A DNA stretch of 23,252 nt from Verrucomicrobia bacterium UBA1731 (lineage in GTDB: Bacteria; Verrucomicrobiota; Kiritimatiellia; RFP12; UBA1067), in contig DCIH01000048.1 of assembly GCA_002317575.1 (NCBI GenBank), forward strand, positions 1 to 23,252. The letters run 5' to 3'. The notes beneath the pieces are model-generated. The model was not told the origin of the DNA and made no database searches. It worked only from the letters and a program-made list of their open reading frames with translations. Numbering within the stretch: the stretch's first letter is position 1; the number at the start of each line of letters is the position of its first letter. Both the position numbers and the translations under genes were made by a program. Positions 7,593 through 17,918 of this stretch are shown one piece after another.

Positions 7593-10079
7593 ATGAAAAT
7601 GTTGCAGATGTTCAGGATGAGGACGGTGACGATTGTTCTGACCGCGGCGGTTGCCGCCCTGGCGTCCGTCGCCGTCGCGCATGACGCCGTTCGTGTCTTC
7701 CGAGAGCCGCTTCTCGTGCGCGGCGACGCGAACGTCCTGAGGCGCCAGCCGATCGACGAGGCGTCCTGGTTGTGGATTGCGGGCGACCCCGGCGCGGACG
7801 GGGACGTGTGCGTCTTCCGCCGGAAATTCGATGTCAATCCGGGCGACGGACCGCTCGTGTTCGACGTGTCCGCGGACGAACGCTTCCTCCTCACGCTCGA
7901 CGGTGCATTCGTCGCGCGCGGTCCAAACCGCGCCGACGTCGGGAACTGGCAGTACCAGACGTACCGCGTCGTGCTTCCCGTGGGCGAGCATGAGATTCGC
8001 GCGGTGGTGACGCGTTTCGGCGAACGCGCGCCGGTGGCGCAGCTTTCCTGGCGCGGCGGTTTCGTGTTGAAGGCGGAAGGCGTCTTCGACGCACGACTTA
8101 CCACGGGCAAGGCCGACTGGAACGTCGGCCGCGTCTCGGGCGTGCGGCCTCTCGACGGCGGCCTTCCGTGCACGGGGGCGTCGTTTGAAATCGTCGGCGC
8201 CGGTCCCTTTCTGGTCGAGCCCGCGGGTTGGGAAAAGCCGGTCGTCGCGCGCGGCCCCGGCGTCATGGCTGGCTGGAGGGGCGACGGCGGACACCTCGTG
8301 GACGGCTGGACGCTCTGGCCGTCGCAGATTCCGGACCAGACGGAGACGGTTCTTCGTCCAGGGATCTTCCGCGCCGCCACACATGCGGCCGCGTGGCGTA
8401 CGCGCCACGTGTACGCCGCGGCGGAGACGAACGCGCCGGAAGTCGCGTCGTTCAACCGTCTTCTCCGGCATGAGACGGAGGGCATTGTCGTCCCCGCGCA
8501 CGCGAAACTTCAGTTGGCGTGGCACCTCGGGCGCTACACGTGCGCCTATCCGCGGCTGACGGTTGCCGGCGGCAAGGGCGCGCGCGTGGCGTGGACGTGG
8601 GCCGAGTCCGCGCGCGACGCCGTCACGAAGCGCAAAGGCCATCGTGACGAAATCGCGGGGAAATATCTTGAAGGGGCTGGCGACGTGTTCGTTTCGGACG
8701 GACGCGCGGAAGCCGTTTTCTCGGCGCCGTGGTTCCGCTGCGGCCTGTGGTGCCGCATCGACGTGGAAACGCAGGACGCGCCGCTCGAAATCCGCGATCT
8801 CGCGCTGGTCGAGACGCGCTATCCTCTGGAGATGGAGAGCGCGTTCGCGTCCCCCGACGATCCGTCGCTTCAGGACGTGCGGCGCATCTGCGCGCGGGCG
8901 ATGCAGATGTGCTGCCACGAAACGTTCTTCGACTGTCCGTACTACGAACAGCTGATGTATCCCGGCGACACGCGTGTGCAGATGCTCGTGGCCGGGGCGC
9001 TTGCGCGCGACGACCGGCTCGTCAAGCGCGCGATCGAGGTCTTCGATTTCGCCACGCGGGACGACGGGCAGTGTCCGTTCAAGTATCCCTCGCGCGACCG
9101 GCAGATCGGGTTCACCTACACGCTGTGCTACGCGGCCATGTTCGGCGACTACGCGATGAACCACGGCGACTTCCAGTGGCTGCGCGCGCGGTTGCCGGGG
9201 CTTCGGCGGACGATGGCCGGCTGCGAACTCCACGAAAACGCGGACGGGCTCGTCGAGAACACGCCCGGCTGGAACTTCATCGACTGGACGACCGAATGGC
9301 GCGATACCGCGCCGCCCGGAACGAACCGCGGCAAGGGGCTCAACGCGCTCGTGAACCTGTTCTGGCTGCAGGCGATGCAGTCCGCGGCCACGACCGAGCG
9401 CGCGCTCGGCAACGAATTGCAGGCGCTTTACTGGGAGCAGAAGGCCGGACGGCTCAAGCGTGCGATCGTCAAGACGTTCTGGGACGACACGCGCGGGCTT
9501 TTGGCCGACGCGCCGGACAAAACCGGCTTTTCCGAGCACGGTCAGGCGCTGGCCATTCTCACGGACTGCCTGCCCGAGGACAAGCGCGCCGCCTGCTTCG
9601 CGCATCTCGTGAACGACAGGGACCTCGCGCGGACGACCGTCTACTTCGACTTCTATCTCTTCGGCGCGTACTTCAAGATGGGGCGCCCCGACCTCTTCCT
9701 CAAGCGTCTCGACCTTTGGCGCGACTATGTGAAGCTCGGCGTGACCACGCTTCTGGAATGCCCCGATTCCGGCAAGACCGGCACGCTCGAGGCGCGTAGC
9801 GACTGTCATGCGTGGGGTGCGCATCCGATCTGGTTCATGCAGACGGGGTTGGCCGGCATTCGATCCGCCGCACCGGGTTTCACGAAGGTGCTCGTTGCGC
9901 CGCAGCCGGGTTCGCTCACGTCCCTCAAGGCGCGTCATCCACATCCGCAGGGATGGATCGATGTCGACCTGTCGTTCGACGGCGGCGTCGCGAAAGGCAC
10001 GGTCTCGACGCCCGTTCCCGGTACATTTTCGCATGGCGGCAGGACGGTGCCGCTCAAAGCGGGCACGACGGTCTTCTGA
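7593..10079 (+). CDS. Secreted GH78-like alpha-L-rhamnosidase
   Basis: 828 aa from ATG 7593; further in-frame Met codons at residues 3, 6 and 9 leave the exact start open, and no strong Shine-Dalgarno is visible. A hydrophobic stretch, TVTIVLTAAVAALASVAVA, acts as signal peptide. N-terminal beta-sandwich domains (to about residue 400) precede an (alpha/alpha)6 barrel. Its signature FFDCPYYEQLMYPGDTRVQ (Asp447, Glu452, Asp459) matches the catalytic region of Bacteroides-type alpha-L-rhamnosidases. Near residue 735 it has RSDCHAWGAHP, another family hallmark, followed by the C-terminal beta domain (APQPGSLTSLKARHPHPQG). It would release terminal rhamnose from pectin side chains or other rhamnosylated glycans outside the cytoplasm. 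Fucose, mannose and xylose-type hydrolases downstream fit a role in heteroglycan degradation. Confidence 0.88.
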   Translation: MKMLQMFRMRTVTIVLTAAVAALASVAVAHDAVRVFREPLLVRGDANVLRRQPIDEASWLWIAGDPGADGDVCVFRRKFDVNPGDGPLVFDVSADERFLLTLDGAFVARGPNRADVGNWQYQTYRVVLPVGEHEIRAVVTRFGERAPVAQLSWRGGFVLKAEGVFDARLTTGKADWNVGRVSGVRPLDGGLPCTGASFEIVGAGPFLVEPAGWEKPVVARGPGVMAGWRGDGGHLVDGWTLWPSQIPDQTETVLRPGIFRAATHAAAWRTRHVYAAAETNAPEVASFNRLLRHETEGIVVPAHAKLQLAWHLGRYTCAYPRLTVAGGKGARVAWTWAESARDAVTKRKGHRDEIAGKYLEGAGDVFVSDGRAEAVFSAPWFRCGLWCRIDVETQDAPLEIRDLALVETRYPLEMESAFASPDDPSLQDVRRICARAMQMCCHETFFDCPYYEQLMYPGDTRVQMLVAGALARDDRLVKRAIEVFDFATRDDGQCPFKYPSRDRQIGFTYTLCYAAMFGDYAMNHGDFQWLRARLPGLRRTMAGCELHENADGLVENTPGWNFIDWTTEWRDTAPPGTNRGKGLNALVNLFWLQAMQSAATTERALGNELQALYWEQKAGRLKRAIVKTFWDDTRGLLADAPDKTGFSEHGQALAILTDCLPEDKRAACFAHLVNDRDLARTTVYFDFYLFGAYFKMGRPDLFLKRLDLWRDYVKLGVTTLLECPDSGKTGTLEARSDCHAWGAHPIWFMQTGLAGIRSAAPGFTKVLVAPQPGSLTSLKARHPHPQGWIDVDLSFDGGVAKGTVSTPVPGTFSHGGRTVPLKAGTTVF

Positions 10080-10093
10080 CGTCGGCCCGGCAT

Positions 10094-10123
10094 TTGACGC
10101 GGCGGCGCGGCGGTTGGTATAAT
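10094..10123 (+). promoter_or_regulatory. Strong sigma70-type promoter with extended -10, predicted leaderless start
   Basis: TTGACG (10094-10099) and a perfect TATAAT (10118-10123) are 18 bp apart, and TG at 10115-10116 makes the -10 box extended. The box ends exactly 6 nt before ATG 10130, so transcription should start at or next to that ATG. The same geometry recurs at 12353-12361 and 17904-17912. This is the best promoter seen in the window and should drive the kinase gene at 10196. Confidence 0.8.
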
Positions 10124-10137
10124 GGCGGCATGAAAGC
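10114..10137 (+). repeat. 24-bp promoter/start segment, copy 1 (copy 2 at 12352-12375)
   Basis: These 24 bases are identical to 12352-12375. They cover TTGGTATAAT, the 6-nt spacer GGCGGC, an ATG and the next two codons (Lys, Ala). The flanks differ. In copy 2 the ATG starts the alpha-mannosidase; in copy 1 it starts only a 13-codon reading frame upstream of the kinase. Either a small duplication or strong shared promoter constraint could explain it. Confidence 0.8.
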
Positions 10138-10171
10138 GGGAGAAGGGATGTCGGGAGAATGCGGTCGGTGA
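10130..10171 (+). CDS. Putative 13-codon leader peptide upstream of the kinase
   Basis: ATG 10130 opens a frame coding MKAGEGMSGECGR and stopping with TGA at 10169-10171, 24 nt before the kinase start. The ATG sits exactly at the predicted transcription start of the promoter at 10094-10123, so it could be translated from a leaderless mRNA. There is no run of a single amino acid as in classical attenuators. It may be a coupling or regulatory frame, or simply the remnant of a duplicated gene start. Confidence 0.35.
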   Translation: MKAGEGMSGECGR

Positions 10172-10195
10172 GCTTCCGGCGGAGAGCGTTGGATC

Positions 10196-12319
<2,124 letters not shown>

Positions 12320-12351
12320 CCCCCGAGTGCGGCGGTTGCGACCGTTCATAT

Positions 12352-12375
12352 TTGGTATAATGGCGGCATGAAAGC
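12352..12375 (+). repeat. 24-bp promoter/start segment, copy 2 (copy 1 at 10114-10137)
   Basis: Identical over 24 bases to 10114-10137, including the -10 box, spacer, start codon and codons 2-3 of the alpha-mannosidase gene. The two copies are 2.2 kb apart in the same orientation. Confidence 0.8.
12353..12361 (+). promoter_or_regulatory. Extended -10 promoter of the alpha-mannosidase gene, predicted leaderless
   Basis: TGGTATAAT (12353-12361) is a perfect extended -10 box ending 6 nt before ATG 12368. No Shine-Dalgarno fits between box and ATG, so the transcript probably begins at the start codon. The -35 region is weak (TTGCGA at 12335-12340, only 15 bp away), which is tolerated by extended -10 promoters. 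It lies in the 48-nt gap after the kinase stop codon. Confidence 0.72.
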
Positions 12376-14518
12376 ACTGCTTGGATTGTTGTCCGCTTCG
12401 TTGTTCTGTTCCGGCTTCGCCGGCGAAGCGTCCGTTCCGAAGGCGTCGCCGACCGTGACGCTCCATGTCATCCTGCAGAGCCACCTCGACCCCGTGTGGC
12501 TCTGGAACCGCGAGCAGGGAACCGATGCCGCCATCGCGACGGCGCGCACGATGTGCGACATCCTCGACGACTATCCCGAGACGCAGATGACGCGCGGCGA
12601 GGCGTGGATCTACGAGTGCTGCGAGAAATACGACCCCAAGACATTCGCGCGTCTGAAGGCGCATGTCGCCGGCGGACGGCTCCACGTCGTCGGCGGCGAA
12701 TACGTCCAGCCCGACTGCAACTTTCCCGCCGCCGACGCCTTTGCCGACCATCTCGCGTTCGCGACGCGCTATTTCCGCGAGAAAGTCGGCGCGCCGCGCA
12801 TCCGCACGGGCTACAATCCCGATTCGTTCGGACACGGCGCCTACCTGCCGCGGTTCCTCCGCGCGGCCGGAATGGAGAACTACCTCTTCATGCGGCCGGG
12901 CCTCTGGGAAGGCGAGAAGGAGCTCCCGGGCGAGATATTCCGCTGGCGTTCCCCCGACGGCGCGGAGGTCCTTGCCGCACGCATCAACGGCTGCTACTGT
13001 CCGTCCAGCGCGGACGATGCGATGTACTGGCAGCTCACGAACGCCGTCGCCTGGTGTGACCGGCGCATCGGACACTGCTTCGCGATGGTCGGCGTCGGCG
13101 ACCACGGGGGAGGTCCCGCCCGCGCGCAGATCGACTGGATACTGAAGCATCGCGCCGAATGGCCCGACGTGAAGGTCGTCTTCTCCCATCCCGACGCGTT
13201 CTTCGACGCCGTGCGCAAGTCGGGCGTCGAACTGCCCGTCGTCACGGGCGAGCTCCAGCACCATGCGATCGGCTGCTACTCGGCGCTCTCGCGCATCAAA
13301 CGCGAGGTTCGCGCGACCGAGGACGCGTTGCGCCGCGACGGCGCGCTCCTCGCGCCGTCCGTGCGGAACGACTGCCGCGCGAAGCTCGCCTTCGCGACGT
13401 TCCACGACATTCTGGGCGGCTGTTCGATCGCGTCCGCCTATCCCGACGTCTACGACTCGCTCGGGCACGTGCGTTCGCTCTGCCGCGACGCCCGTCTCGC
13501 CGTGACGCGCACGCGCAACGCGAAGCTTCCGCCGGCCAAGTGCCAGCGCGTCATCTTCGACAATCCGGGTCCGGGGCGCTGGAAGGGCGTCACCGAGTTC
13601 GAGGCCTGGCTCAAGAGCCACGAGGGCTGGTATTCCTGGTGGGACGCTTCGCGCAACAAGACGATCGCCTTGCGCGACGCCGACGGGCGCAGCGTGCCGA
13701 TCCAGGTCGTGCCGCACCGCGACAAGTCGGGTCGTCCCCAGCCCAATCTCGCGATCGCTCTCGACCTCCGGCCGGGCGAGATGCGCACGTACTACCTCGC
13801 CTATGACAAGACGGACGCCGAAAACGCGGTCGAATGCAAGCCGCTTTCTGCCGAGCAGGCGCCGCTTTGCCGCTTCGAGGTGATTGCGGATACGACCGAC
13901 ACATGGAGCCACGGCGTCAACGGCTATCCCGCAGCGACACGGACGATGAAGCCGGTCGGCGAAAAACGGCTCCTGACGACGGGGCCCGTCGTCGCGGAAA
14001 CGCTGGAGGAATACGGCGATCCGTCCGGCAAGGCGTTCGTGCGCACGCGCCTCGAGCGGGGACTTCCCGGCGTGCGGCTCAAGGTTCGCGCCGTCTGGTC
14101 GCAGCCGCGAGAGATCGTCAAGCTCGCGATCGAGCCGGGTTTCGCCGTGACGGGCCGCGTCGACCGCGTCGCGGGCGGCGACGTTGTCCGCGCACTGGAC
14201 GGCGAGGAATGGCCGTTCGCGGGCGCGGTGACGCTGCTCGGCGCGAAGGGCGAGCGCTTCGCCGTCGTCTGCCGCGACGTGACGGCGCTCGATGTGCAGA
14301 AGGACGGCACGGTGCGTCTGACGCTCTTCCGCACGCCGCCGTACTGCGAGCACGTCCCAAGCAAGGTGAACGACGCGTCCTGTCCGATAACGGATCTCGG
14401 CGAGCATGCCTTTGACATCCAGATTCTCAACCATGCCACATCCGAGCAGGTGGACGACGCGCTTTACGCGCTCGCTTCGCCGCTGGTGTTTTCGGAAACG
14501 ACGCAGGGCGTCAAGTAG
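12368..14518 (+). CDS. Secreted GH38-like alpha-mannosidase
   Basis: 716 aa starting at ATG 12368, fixed by the promoter 6 nt upstream and by the signal peptide MKALLGLLSASLFCSGFAGE. The catalytic domain opens with VILQSHLDPVWLW, the GH38 zinc-binding His-x-Asp motif (His39, Asp41). GYNPDSFGHGAYLP follows, where Asp152 is the expected nucleophile. DILGGCSIASAYPDVYDSL is also typical of the family. After about residue 380 a beta-sandwich region (EYGDPSGKAFVRTRLERGLPGVRLKVRAVW) corresponds to the GH38 C-terminal domain. It is shorter than most GH38 enzymes (commonly 800-1000 aa), with little after the central sandwich, but shows no internal frame break. It would remove alpha-linked mannose from glycans. 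The next gene starts 12 nt after the stop, so the two are probably co-transcribed. Confidence 0.87.
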   Translation: MKALLGLLSASLFCSGFAGEASVPKASPTVTLHVILQSHLDPVWLWNREQGTDAAIATARTMCDILDDYPETQMTRGEAWIYECCEKYDPKTFARLKAHVAGGRLHVVGGEYVQPDCNFPAADAFADHLAFATRYFREKVGAPRIRTGYNPDSFGHGAYLPRFLRAAGMENYLFMRPGLWEGEKELPGEIFRWRSPDGAEVLAARINGCYCPSSADDAMYWQLTNAVAWCDRRIGHCFAMVGVGDHGGGPARAQIDWILKHRAEWPDVKVVFSHPDAFFDAVRKSGVELPVVTGELQHHAIGCYSALSRIKREVRATEDALRRDGALLAPSVRNDCRAKLAFATFHDILGGCSIASAYPDVYDSLGHVRSLCRDARLAVTRTRNAKLPPAKCQRVIFDNPGPGRWKGVTEFEAWLKSHEGWYSWWDASRNKTIALRDADGRSVPIQVVPHRDKSGRPQPNLAIALDLRPGEMRTYYLAYDKTDAENAVECKPLSAEQAPLCRFEVIADTTDTWSHGVNGYPAATRTMKPVGEKRLLTTGPVVAETLEEYGDPSGKAFVRTRLERGLPGVRLKVRAVWSQPREIVKLAIEPGFAVTGRVDRVAGGDVVRALDGEEWPFAGAVTLLGAKGERFAVVCRDVTALDVQKDGTVRLTLFRTPPYCEHVPSKVNDASCPITDLGEHAFDIQILNHATSEQVDDALYALASPLVFSETTQGVK

Positions 14519-14530
14519 GGGAATGGAGAC

Positions 14531-14968
14531 ATGGCGGACGTCTTTGAAGAACTTCTGAAATGTCATCCGCAGTTGGCGGTTTGCGCCCGCTTCCCCGGCG
14601 GCACCATCGCCCTGCAGACGCCGCACTTCAAGGCGCTCGGACTCGACCTCGTGCCGTTTTATTCGGGCACGGTCAACGTGTCCGTCGCGCCGCTCGCGTA
14701 CACGATCGTGAAGTCCTTCCGGACCTTCGCGTCCGTCCGCTGGACCGACGCAATGCCGCCCGAGACATTCTCGTTCTTCCATGTCTGGCGCGTGATGGAC
14801 GACGGGACGCGCATCGCCGGACTCGTCTACTATCCGCATCCCGAGACGAAGGTCGAGCACTTCCAGCGTCCCGACATGCTTGAGCTGCTCTTTCCGAAGA
14901 TGGACGATCTCGCCTACGGCAAGGAGCTGCTCGTCGAGATCGATCCGGCGGAAATATCCCTGGCATGA
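14531..14968 (+). CDS. Small cytoplasmic protein of unknown function, 145 aa
   Basis: Start ATG 14531, with a purine-rich stretch (GGGGAATGGAG) just upstream. No signal peptide or membrane helix, in contrast to its neighbours. The segment LDLVPFYSGTVNVSV resembles the GFxPxxGTLNV element of archaeal CTP-dependent riboflavin kinases, and the end (DMLELLFP...KELLVEID) could be the last strands of a similar cradle-loop barrel. This is weak pattern likeness only. It is sandwiched between the GH38 gene (12 nt) and the GH29 gene (33 nt), so it is probably part of their operon. Codon usage matches the neighbours, supporting a real gene. Confidence 0.7.
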   Translation: MADVFEELLKCHPQLAVCARFPGGTIALQTPHFKALGLDLVPFYSGTVNVSVAPLAYTIVKSFRTFASVRWTDAMPPETFSFFHVWRVMDDGTRIAGLVYYPHPETKVEHFQRPDMLELLFPKMDDLAYGKELLVEIDPAEISLA

Positions 14969-15001
14969 CAGGCCCCGTTGAATGAAAAAAGGAATGATAA
15001 G

Positions 15002-16393
15002 ATGATTGCACTTGCCTTTGCCGCTTTGTTCGCCGCGTCGCTTGACGTGAGCCATTATGTTGAAAACAAGGATCCCGCCGTCAAGGCGTCGATCGAGACA
15101 TTCCGTGACCGCAAGATCGGCTTGATGATGCATTTCGGCCTCTATTCGCAGGTCGGCATCGTCGAGTCCTGGCCGTTGGTGGACGAAGACGCCCACTGGT
15201 CGCGCCGCGAGGTCGAGCGCGATTTGTCCTCCGACGCGTTCAAGAAGGCGTACTTCGACTTGAACCGCAGTTTCAACCCCGTTCGCTACCGTCCCGAAGA
15301 CTGGGCCGACGCGGCCGTGCGCGGCGGCTTCAAGTACGTCATCTTCACCACCAAGCACCACGACGGTTTCTGTCTGTACGACACGAAGTACACGGACTAC
15401 AAGACGACCGCGCCGTCGTGCCCGTATTCCGCGAATCCGCGCGCGGACATCGTGAAGACGTTCTTCGACGCCTGCCGCGCGCGAGGCCTCGGCGTCACGG
15501 CGTATTTCTCCAAGGCCGACTGGCACCATCCCGACTACTGGGACAACTGCGGCGTCGGCGTCCGGACGACGCGGAATCCGTCCTATGACATCGAGAAGGA
15601 TTTGCCGCGTTGGAAGCGCTTCCAGGACTTCACGCGCAATCAGCTCCTCGAGCTCGTGCGCGGATACGGTCCGATCGACTGCCTGTGGCTCGACGGCTGC
15701 TGGATCTACGGGGAAGGTCCGAAGTCGCTCAATCTGCACGACGTGGTCGCCGAGGCGCGCAAGACGACGCCCGGGCTTCTCGCGGTCGACCGCTGGCAGT
15801 GCACGGATTGCGAGGACTACGTGACGCCCGAGCAGTATGTTCCCGATGAGCCGCTCACGGTGCCGTGGGAAAGCTGCATCACGCTTGCGGACAACTGGGG
15901 CTACCATTACGACGACGGCTACAAGTCGCCGCGCCAGATCGTCCATCTGCTCGTCGATGTGGTGGCGAAGGGCGGCAACCTCGCGCTCAATGTCGGTCCC
16001 ATGCCGGACGGCCGTCTGCCGCATCCCGCGGTGACGCGCCTGGAGGCGCTCGGCGACTGGCTCAAGAAGCATGGCACGGCCATCTACGGTACGCGCGTCC
16101 AGCCGCCGCACAAGTCGGGCGTCTGGGCGTTCACGCGCAGCAAGGACGCGAAGCGCGTCTTCGGCATCCTCCTGTGGAAAGACGGCGACCGCGAACACCA
16201 CACGCAGCTGCTGGGCGGCATTTCGTCGCTCGGCACGCTGAAGAAGATCGTTCATCTCGCGACGGGCGCGACGATTCCGTTCACCGTCCGCGCGGACAAG
16301 TCGGTGGTCGTCGAATTTCCCGCCGGCTTCCGTCGCGACGCCTACGCCGACGCGTTCGAACTCTTCACCGAAAAGGAAACAGGAGCGAAATGA
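15002..16393 (+). CDS. Secreted GH29 alpha-L-fucosidase
   Basis: 463 aa. ATG 15002 has AAGGA 8 nt upstream; the in-frame TTG at 14978 would precede the ribosome site and is rejected. A short hydrophobic N-terminus (MIALAFAALFAAS) is probably a signal peptide. Family motifs are clear: IGLMMHFGLYSQVG, KYVIFTTKHHDGFCLYDTKYTDY, and DCLWLDGCW with the predicted nucleophile Asp231. GGNLALNVGPMPDG and LGDWLKKHGTAIYGTR close the catalytic domain. A short beta domain follows. The product should hydrolyse terminal alpha-L-fucose from plant or host glycans. Its stop codon overlaps the next start (ATGA at 16390-16393), which suggests translational coupling. Confidence 0.93.
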   Translation: MIALAFAALFAASLDVSHYVENKDPAVKASIETFRDRKIGLMMHFGLYSQVGIVESWPLVDEDAHWSRREVERDLSSDAFKKAYFDLNRSFNPVRYRPEDWADAAVRGGFKYVIFTTKHHDGFCLYDTKYTDYKTTAPSCPYSANPRADIVKTFFDACRARGLGVTAYFSKADWHHPDYWDNCGVGVRTTRNPSYDIEKDLPRWKRFQDFTRNQLLELVRGYGPIDCLWLDGCWIYGEGPKSLNLHDVVAEARKTTPGLLAVDRWQCTDCEDYVTPEQYVPDEPLTVPWESCITLADNWGYHYDDGYKSPRQIVHLLVDVVAKGGNLALNVGPMPDGRLPHPAVTRLEALGDWLKKHGTAIYGTRVQPPHKSGVWAFTRSKDAKRVFGILLWKDGDREHHTQLLGGISSLGTLKKIVHLATGATIPFTVRADKSVVVEFPAGFRRDAYADAFELFTEKETGAK

Positions 16394-17883
16394 CCATGAA
16401 CGGAATTCACTGGAAAACGCCGGGTTCGGCGAAATTTGTTGCCGCGCTGGCCGCCGTCCTGGCGGGCGCGGCGCTTGTCGCCGTCGAAACGCCGGCGGCG
16501 CCGCGCATCGCCGTGGACTTCAACGTCGCGACCGGGCCCGTGAAGCCCGTCAACGGCGTCGGACAGGGTCCGCTCGTCGGCTGGATCGACACGCGCCTTT
16601 TCCCGTATCTCGCCGAGGCCGGCATCCCCTACGCGCGCCTCCACGACGTGGGCGGCGCCTTCGGCGGAAACCGGTTCGTGGATATCCCGAATGTGTTTCC
16701 GGATTTCGACGCGGACGAAAACGACCCGAAGAGCTACGACTTCCGCTTCACGGACGCCTATCTCAAGGCGCTCATCGACAACGGCGTCGAGCCGTTCTAC
16801 CGGCTCGGCGTGACGATCGAGAACTGCGCCGCCACGATCGGCACCACGCACCGCGTCGCGCCGCCGAAGGATTTCGCGAAGTGGGCGCGCATCTGCGAAC
16901 ACGTCGTGCGCCACTACACGCAGGGCTGGGCGAACGGCTTCAAGTGGAAGATCACCTACTGGGAGATCTGGAACGAACCCGAGGACGTCGGCGGCACGCG
17001 CCGCGTGATGTGGACCGGCACCTTCCGCCAGTACTGCGAGCTCTACGAAATCGCCTCGAAGCATCTCAAGAAATGCTTCCCGGAGATCAAGGTGGGCGGC
17101 TTCGCGGGCTGCGGCTTCTATTCCGTGTACGGCGACATGGACAATCCCGCGATGCACGAGCGCTACGCGAGCTTCACGCGCAACTTCGACGAATTCGTCG
17201 CGTTCGTGAAGGAACGCAAGTGTCCGCTCGACTTCTTCTCCTACCACGCCTACGACACGGTGAAGAACTTCACGCACTACATGGACTATCCGCGCAAGAA
17301 ACTCGACGAAGCCGGCTTCAGGAACACGGAGATCTCGCTCAACGAGTGGCTGTCGTGGTCCTATCCGATCGGCAGCGCCGCGCAAGGCGCCTTCATCGCG
17401 TCCATGATGATCGAGATGCAGCGTGGCCCCGTGGACACCGCGATGGTGTACGACGCGCGTTGCGGCGCCAACGCCTGCGCGCCGCTGTTCAAGCCGCTCG
17501 ATCCGGACGAGCCGGACCGCGCCTGCCGTGACGCCGGCATGCCGCGCAAGGCGTACTTCGCGATGCTCTACTTCAACGAGCTGCGCAAGCTCGGCACCGC
17601 GGTGAAGTGCGACGTCGCGGGCGAAGAGCTTCACGCGATCGCCGCCCGGGACGCCCAGGGGAACGGCGCGCTCTATGTGGCGAACAATTCGGACAAGCCG
17701 ATCCGCTTCGCGCTCGAGCTCGGCGGTTGGTCCGCGGGACTGGTGCGCATCACGGACGACCGCCGCACGGACGAATACACCGTGACGGTGACTGAACTGC
17801 CGCCGCACGCCGTGGCGGTGATCCGGCTCCGCGAGGGCGGCGCCTCGCCGCGCGTCATGACGTCCGACGGCGTCGGCCGCTGA
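16390..17883 (+). CDS. GH39-like glycosidase (clan GH-A), exported
   Basis: 497 aa from ATG 16390; a second in-frame ATG at 16396 is equally possible, with AGGAG (16381-16385) serving either. The N-terminus has a hydrophobic signal segment (FVAALAAVLAGAALVAV). A TIM-barrel follows with YWEIWNEPED (Glu196, acid/base) and EISLNEWLSW (Glu319, nucleophile). This WxIWNEP/NEW pairing is characteristic of GH39 beta-xylosidases and related clan-A families. A small beta domain (ALYVANNSDKPIRFALELGG) ends the protein. Natural substrates could be beta-xylosides, but some GH39 members act on other sugars, so specificity is open. The start overlaps the fucosidase stop codon, so both are co-translated parts of one operon. 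Confidence 0.82.
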   Translation: MTMNGIHWKTPGSAKFVAALAAVLAGAALVAVETPAAPRIAVDFNVATGPVKPVNGVGQGPLVGWIDTRLFPYLAEAGIPYARLHDVGGAFGGNRFVDIPNVFPDFDADENDPKSYDFRFTDAYLKALIDNGVEPFYRLGVTIENCAATIGTTHRVAPPKDFAKWARICEHVVRHYTQGWANGFKWKITYWEIWNEPEDVGGTRRVMWTGTFRQYCELYEIASKHLKKCFPEIKVGGFAGCGFYSVYGDMDNPAMHERYASFTRNFDEFVAFVKERKCPLDFFSYHAYDTVKNFTHYMDYPRKKLDEAGFRNTEISLNEWLSWSYPIGSAAQGAFIASMMIEMQRGPVDTAMVYDARCGANACAPLFKPLDPDEPDRACRDAGMPRKAYFAMLYFNELRKLGTAVKCDVAGEELHAIAARDAQGNGALYVANNSDKPIRFALELGGWSAGLVRITDDRRTDEYTVTVTELPPHAVAVIRLREGGASPRVMTSDGVGR

Positions 17884-17903
17884 TGCCGAAACGCCCGTTC
17901 ACA

Positions 17904-17912
17904 TGTTATAAT
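17904..17912 (+). promoter_or_regulatory. Extended -10 promoter of the TIM-barrel lipoprotein gene, predicted leaderless
   Basis: TGTTATAAT (17904-17912) ends 6 nt before ATG 17919, the same geometry as at 10115-10123 and 12353-12361. No good -35 box and no Shine-Dalgarno are visible. The start at ATG 17919 is independently supported by the lipoprotein signal peptide that begins there. Confidence 0.72.
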
Positions 17913-17918
17913 GCGCAT

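Noticed and set aside
10080..10093. Terminator after the rhamnosidase gene
   Set aside because: No convincing hairpin with a T-run is present before the promoter at 10094, so readthrough into the kinase gene cannot be excluded.
15865..16389. Upstream extension of the GH39-like frame into the fucosidase gene
   Set aside because: The extension overlaps well-conserved GH29 sequence in another frame. The signal segment and the AGGAG site place the start at 16390 or 16396.
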